DNA of 36,106 nt from CAZDOD01 sp964506935. Its GTDB lineage: Bacteria > Desulfobacterota > Zymogenia > Zymogenales > Zymogenaceae. Below, one piece after another: positions 34,810 to 36,106 of this stretch (position 1 is its first letter; each line of letters opens with the position of its first letter). The translations under genes were made by a program, and so were the position numbers. The DNA lies in NCBI GenBank assembly GCA_964506935.1, contig CAZDOD010000006.1, positions 1-36,106 on the forward strand, read 5' to 3'. The notes below the pieces were generated by a model. The model worked only from the letters and a program-made list of their open reading frames with translations. It searched no databases and was not told where the DNA came from.

Positions 34810-35373
34810 ATGGGAAAAAGTCGTACGATGATCAGAAAGGCAGAGGTAAAAGACGTACAGGAGATAAAAAGGCTTATCGATCCCTACGGGAGATCGGGGG
34901 ATATGCTTCCGGTCTCCCTATCCGAGATATTCGATAAGCTCAGGTCATTTTTCGTGTATGAAAGTGACGGCGGAAAGATCGTCGGCACGGCGGCACTCCA
35001 CGTCACTTGGGGAAATATGGCGGCCGATCCGGTATTTAATAGATCACGGGATAGAGAGGGCGAGGATCTAATCAAAAACAATAGCCATGAGATAAAAATC
35101 GATGGGGGCATTGCGGAGATAAGGTCCCTATGCGTCGATGAGACCTTCAGGAATCGAGGGATAGGTGGGGAGCTTGTCCGAACCTGTCTCGAAGACGCAA
35201 GGCCGCTCGGGGTAACGAGGGTCTTCGTCCTTACGTATATACCCGATTTTTTTGAAAAAACGGGATTTTCACACGTAGATAAAAGCACCCTTCCCCACAA
35301 GGTTTGGAGTCATTGTCTGAAATGCGTCCACTTTCCAAACTGCGAGGAAGTGGCGATGGACATTCCGGTCTGA
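34810..35373 (+). CDS. argA: N-acetylglutamate synthase-like GNAT acetyltransferase
   Basis: 187 aa from ATG 34810; ATG 34828 (MIRKAEV) is equally likely. GNAT fold with VDETFRNRGIGGELV as the acetyl-CoA loop, then VFVLTYIPDFFEKTGF and the tail LPHKVWSHCLKCVHFPNCEEVAM. That Cys-rich tail and the FFEKTGF block are hallmarks of the short argA type of N-acetylglutamate synthase (arginine synthesis, as in Mycobacterium Rv2747 and Desulfovibrio relatives). About 28-30 residues (DPVFNRSRDREGEDLI and onward, ~76-104) are inserted between the TAALHVTWGNMA strand and AEIRSL, where homologs run directly on. Substrate by family only. Confidence 0.82.
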   Translation: MGKSRTMIRKAEVKDVQEIKRLIDPYGRSGDMLPVSLSEIFDKLRSFFVYESDGGKIVGTAALHVTWGNMAADPVFNRSRDREGEDLIKNNSHEIKIDGGIAEIRSLCVDETFRNRGIGGELVRTCLEDARPLGVTRVFVLTYIPDFFEKTGFSHVDKSTLPHKVWSHCLKCVHFPNCEEVAMDIPV

Positions 35374-35473
35374 GCTTTGGCTTGGGCCGATATCGAAAAA
35401 CCCCTAATTAGATACGTGGAAGTGTAACCGCTGGATATTAAAAGGACATAAAAACAGTTCCTGTTATAATAAG

Positions 35474-36019
35474 ATGAGAATAGCAGTTATATCAGATACA
35501 CACACAAATGTAAAAACGGCGTCTACCCTTCTTGACAACGTCGGCGATTTTAACCTCCTCATCCACCTTGGAGACCACGTAAGTGACCTCGTCGAACTGA
35601 GGTCAAAACTACCCTGCAGGGCCATCGGTGTGTGTGGAAATGAAGATAAGGCTTTTCTGGGGGACGATATATTTCCCACCGAGATGATAATCCCTGTAGG
35701 TGATATAAAGATATTTATAACCCACGGACACCTGTTCGACCTCAATCCCTACTATCAAAAGGATGAATGGGATTTAAAGTTATCCGGCCTCGTCTCACGG
35801 GCACAGGAAAAAGGGGCGAAAATTGCCCTCTTCGGTCACACCCACAGATCCCATCTCGAAGATCGGGATGGTCTGCTTCTTATGAATCCGGGTGATATCT
35901 ATTTTGGTGCCGAATGGGCGCATGTCGGCATCCTCGAAGTAGACAGGATGGACATTTCTGCAGAGATTTATAGGTTTGACAGGAATCTCAAAAGCGAACT
36001 CTATCTCTCTTGGCCGTGA
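35474..36019 (+). CDS. YfcE/MJ0936-family metallophosphodiesterase
   Basis: 181 aa. Two-metal phosphoesterase fold: ISDTH (N-terminus), HLGDHVSD, GNED, ITHGH and LFGHTHRS, all in order. YfcE-type enzymes hydrolyse phosphodiesters; the physiological substrate is unknown. The usual Cys or His in the GN(C/H)(D/E) motif is Glu here, a small departure. No clean Shine-Dalgarno sequence precedes the start. Confidence 0.85.
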   Translation: MRIAVISDTHTNVKTASTLLDNVGDFNLLIHLGDHVSDLVELRSKLPCRAIGVCGNEDKAFLGDDIFPTEMIIPVGDIKIFITHGHLFDLNPYYQKDEWDLKLSGLVSRAQEKGAKIALFGHTHRSHLEDRDGLLLMNPGDIYFGAEWAHVGILEVDRMDISAEIYRFDRNLKSELYLSWP

Positions 36020-36106
36020 AAAAAAGTGTGTGAAAAGAGAAATCTCCAAATTCAATTTGAATAAGGGAAAAGGAAGCAAAAAGGGATATCGCCTTTTATG
36101 TGTATT

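Noticed and set aside
35465..35470. TATAAT just before the phosphodiesterase ATG
   Set aside because: A promoter here would start transcription inside the codons of the start, so it is probably chance.

Overview
The window looks like a scaffold from a Gram-negative, probably anaerobic bacterium assembled from a metagenome. Evidence: two 10-base N gaps, many lipoprotein-type signal peptides, a short LeuC of the archaeal/anaerobe type, a V4R-domain protein, a short CxxC-tailed N-acetylglutamate synthase, and peptide-transporter ATPases of the Thermotoga/archaeal flavour. A Desulfobacterota-like origin fits, but this is a low-confidence guess from gene style alone. TTG start codons are frequent and several decide gene boundaries.

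Layout. 1-7.2 kb: envelope and housekeeping genes: end of an SH3-domain protein, M48 lipoprotein protease, PHP phosphoesterase, aspS-leuC, then a Crp-family regulator divergent from rpe, and a tRNA-Pro(CGG). 7.3-14.7 kb: a five-gene peptide ABC importer on the minus strand (binding lipoprotein, two permeases, two ATPases), flanked by two unrelated zinc-ribbon membrane proteins. 14.9-21.7 kb: an AT-richer accessory stretch with a V4R protein (broken by an assembly gap), an acyl-CoA synthetase, a small lipoprotein, a membrane-anchored class I glutamine amidotransferase, a TPR/glycan-binding/eight-blade PQQ-like propeller protein, and a truncated copy of part of the amidotransferase. 21.8-28.8 kb: a carbohydrate locus, lacI-isomerase-ribulokinase on minus and DUF2961 (GH172) hydrolase-GPH symporter on plus, diverging from one perfect 18-bp palindromic operator. 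29.2-32 kb: three exported proteins, one with an HExxH site. 32.2-36 kb: nadK-recN, an argA-like acetyltransferase and a YfcE-type phosphodiesterase.

The most interesting system is the 21.8-28.8 kb locus. Its parts make one complete route: a sugar symporter, an intracellular glycosidase of the family that includes D-arabinofuranosidases, an L-fucose/D-arabinose-type isomerase and a D-ribulokinase-type FGGY kinase. The inferred path is D-arabinofuranoside -> D-arabinose -> D-ribulose -> D-ribulose 5-phosphate, which the Rpe encoded at 6.3 kb could pass to the pentose phosphate pathway. The substrate is inference; the gene families and operator are visible in the sequence.
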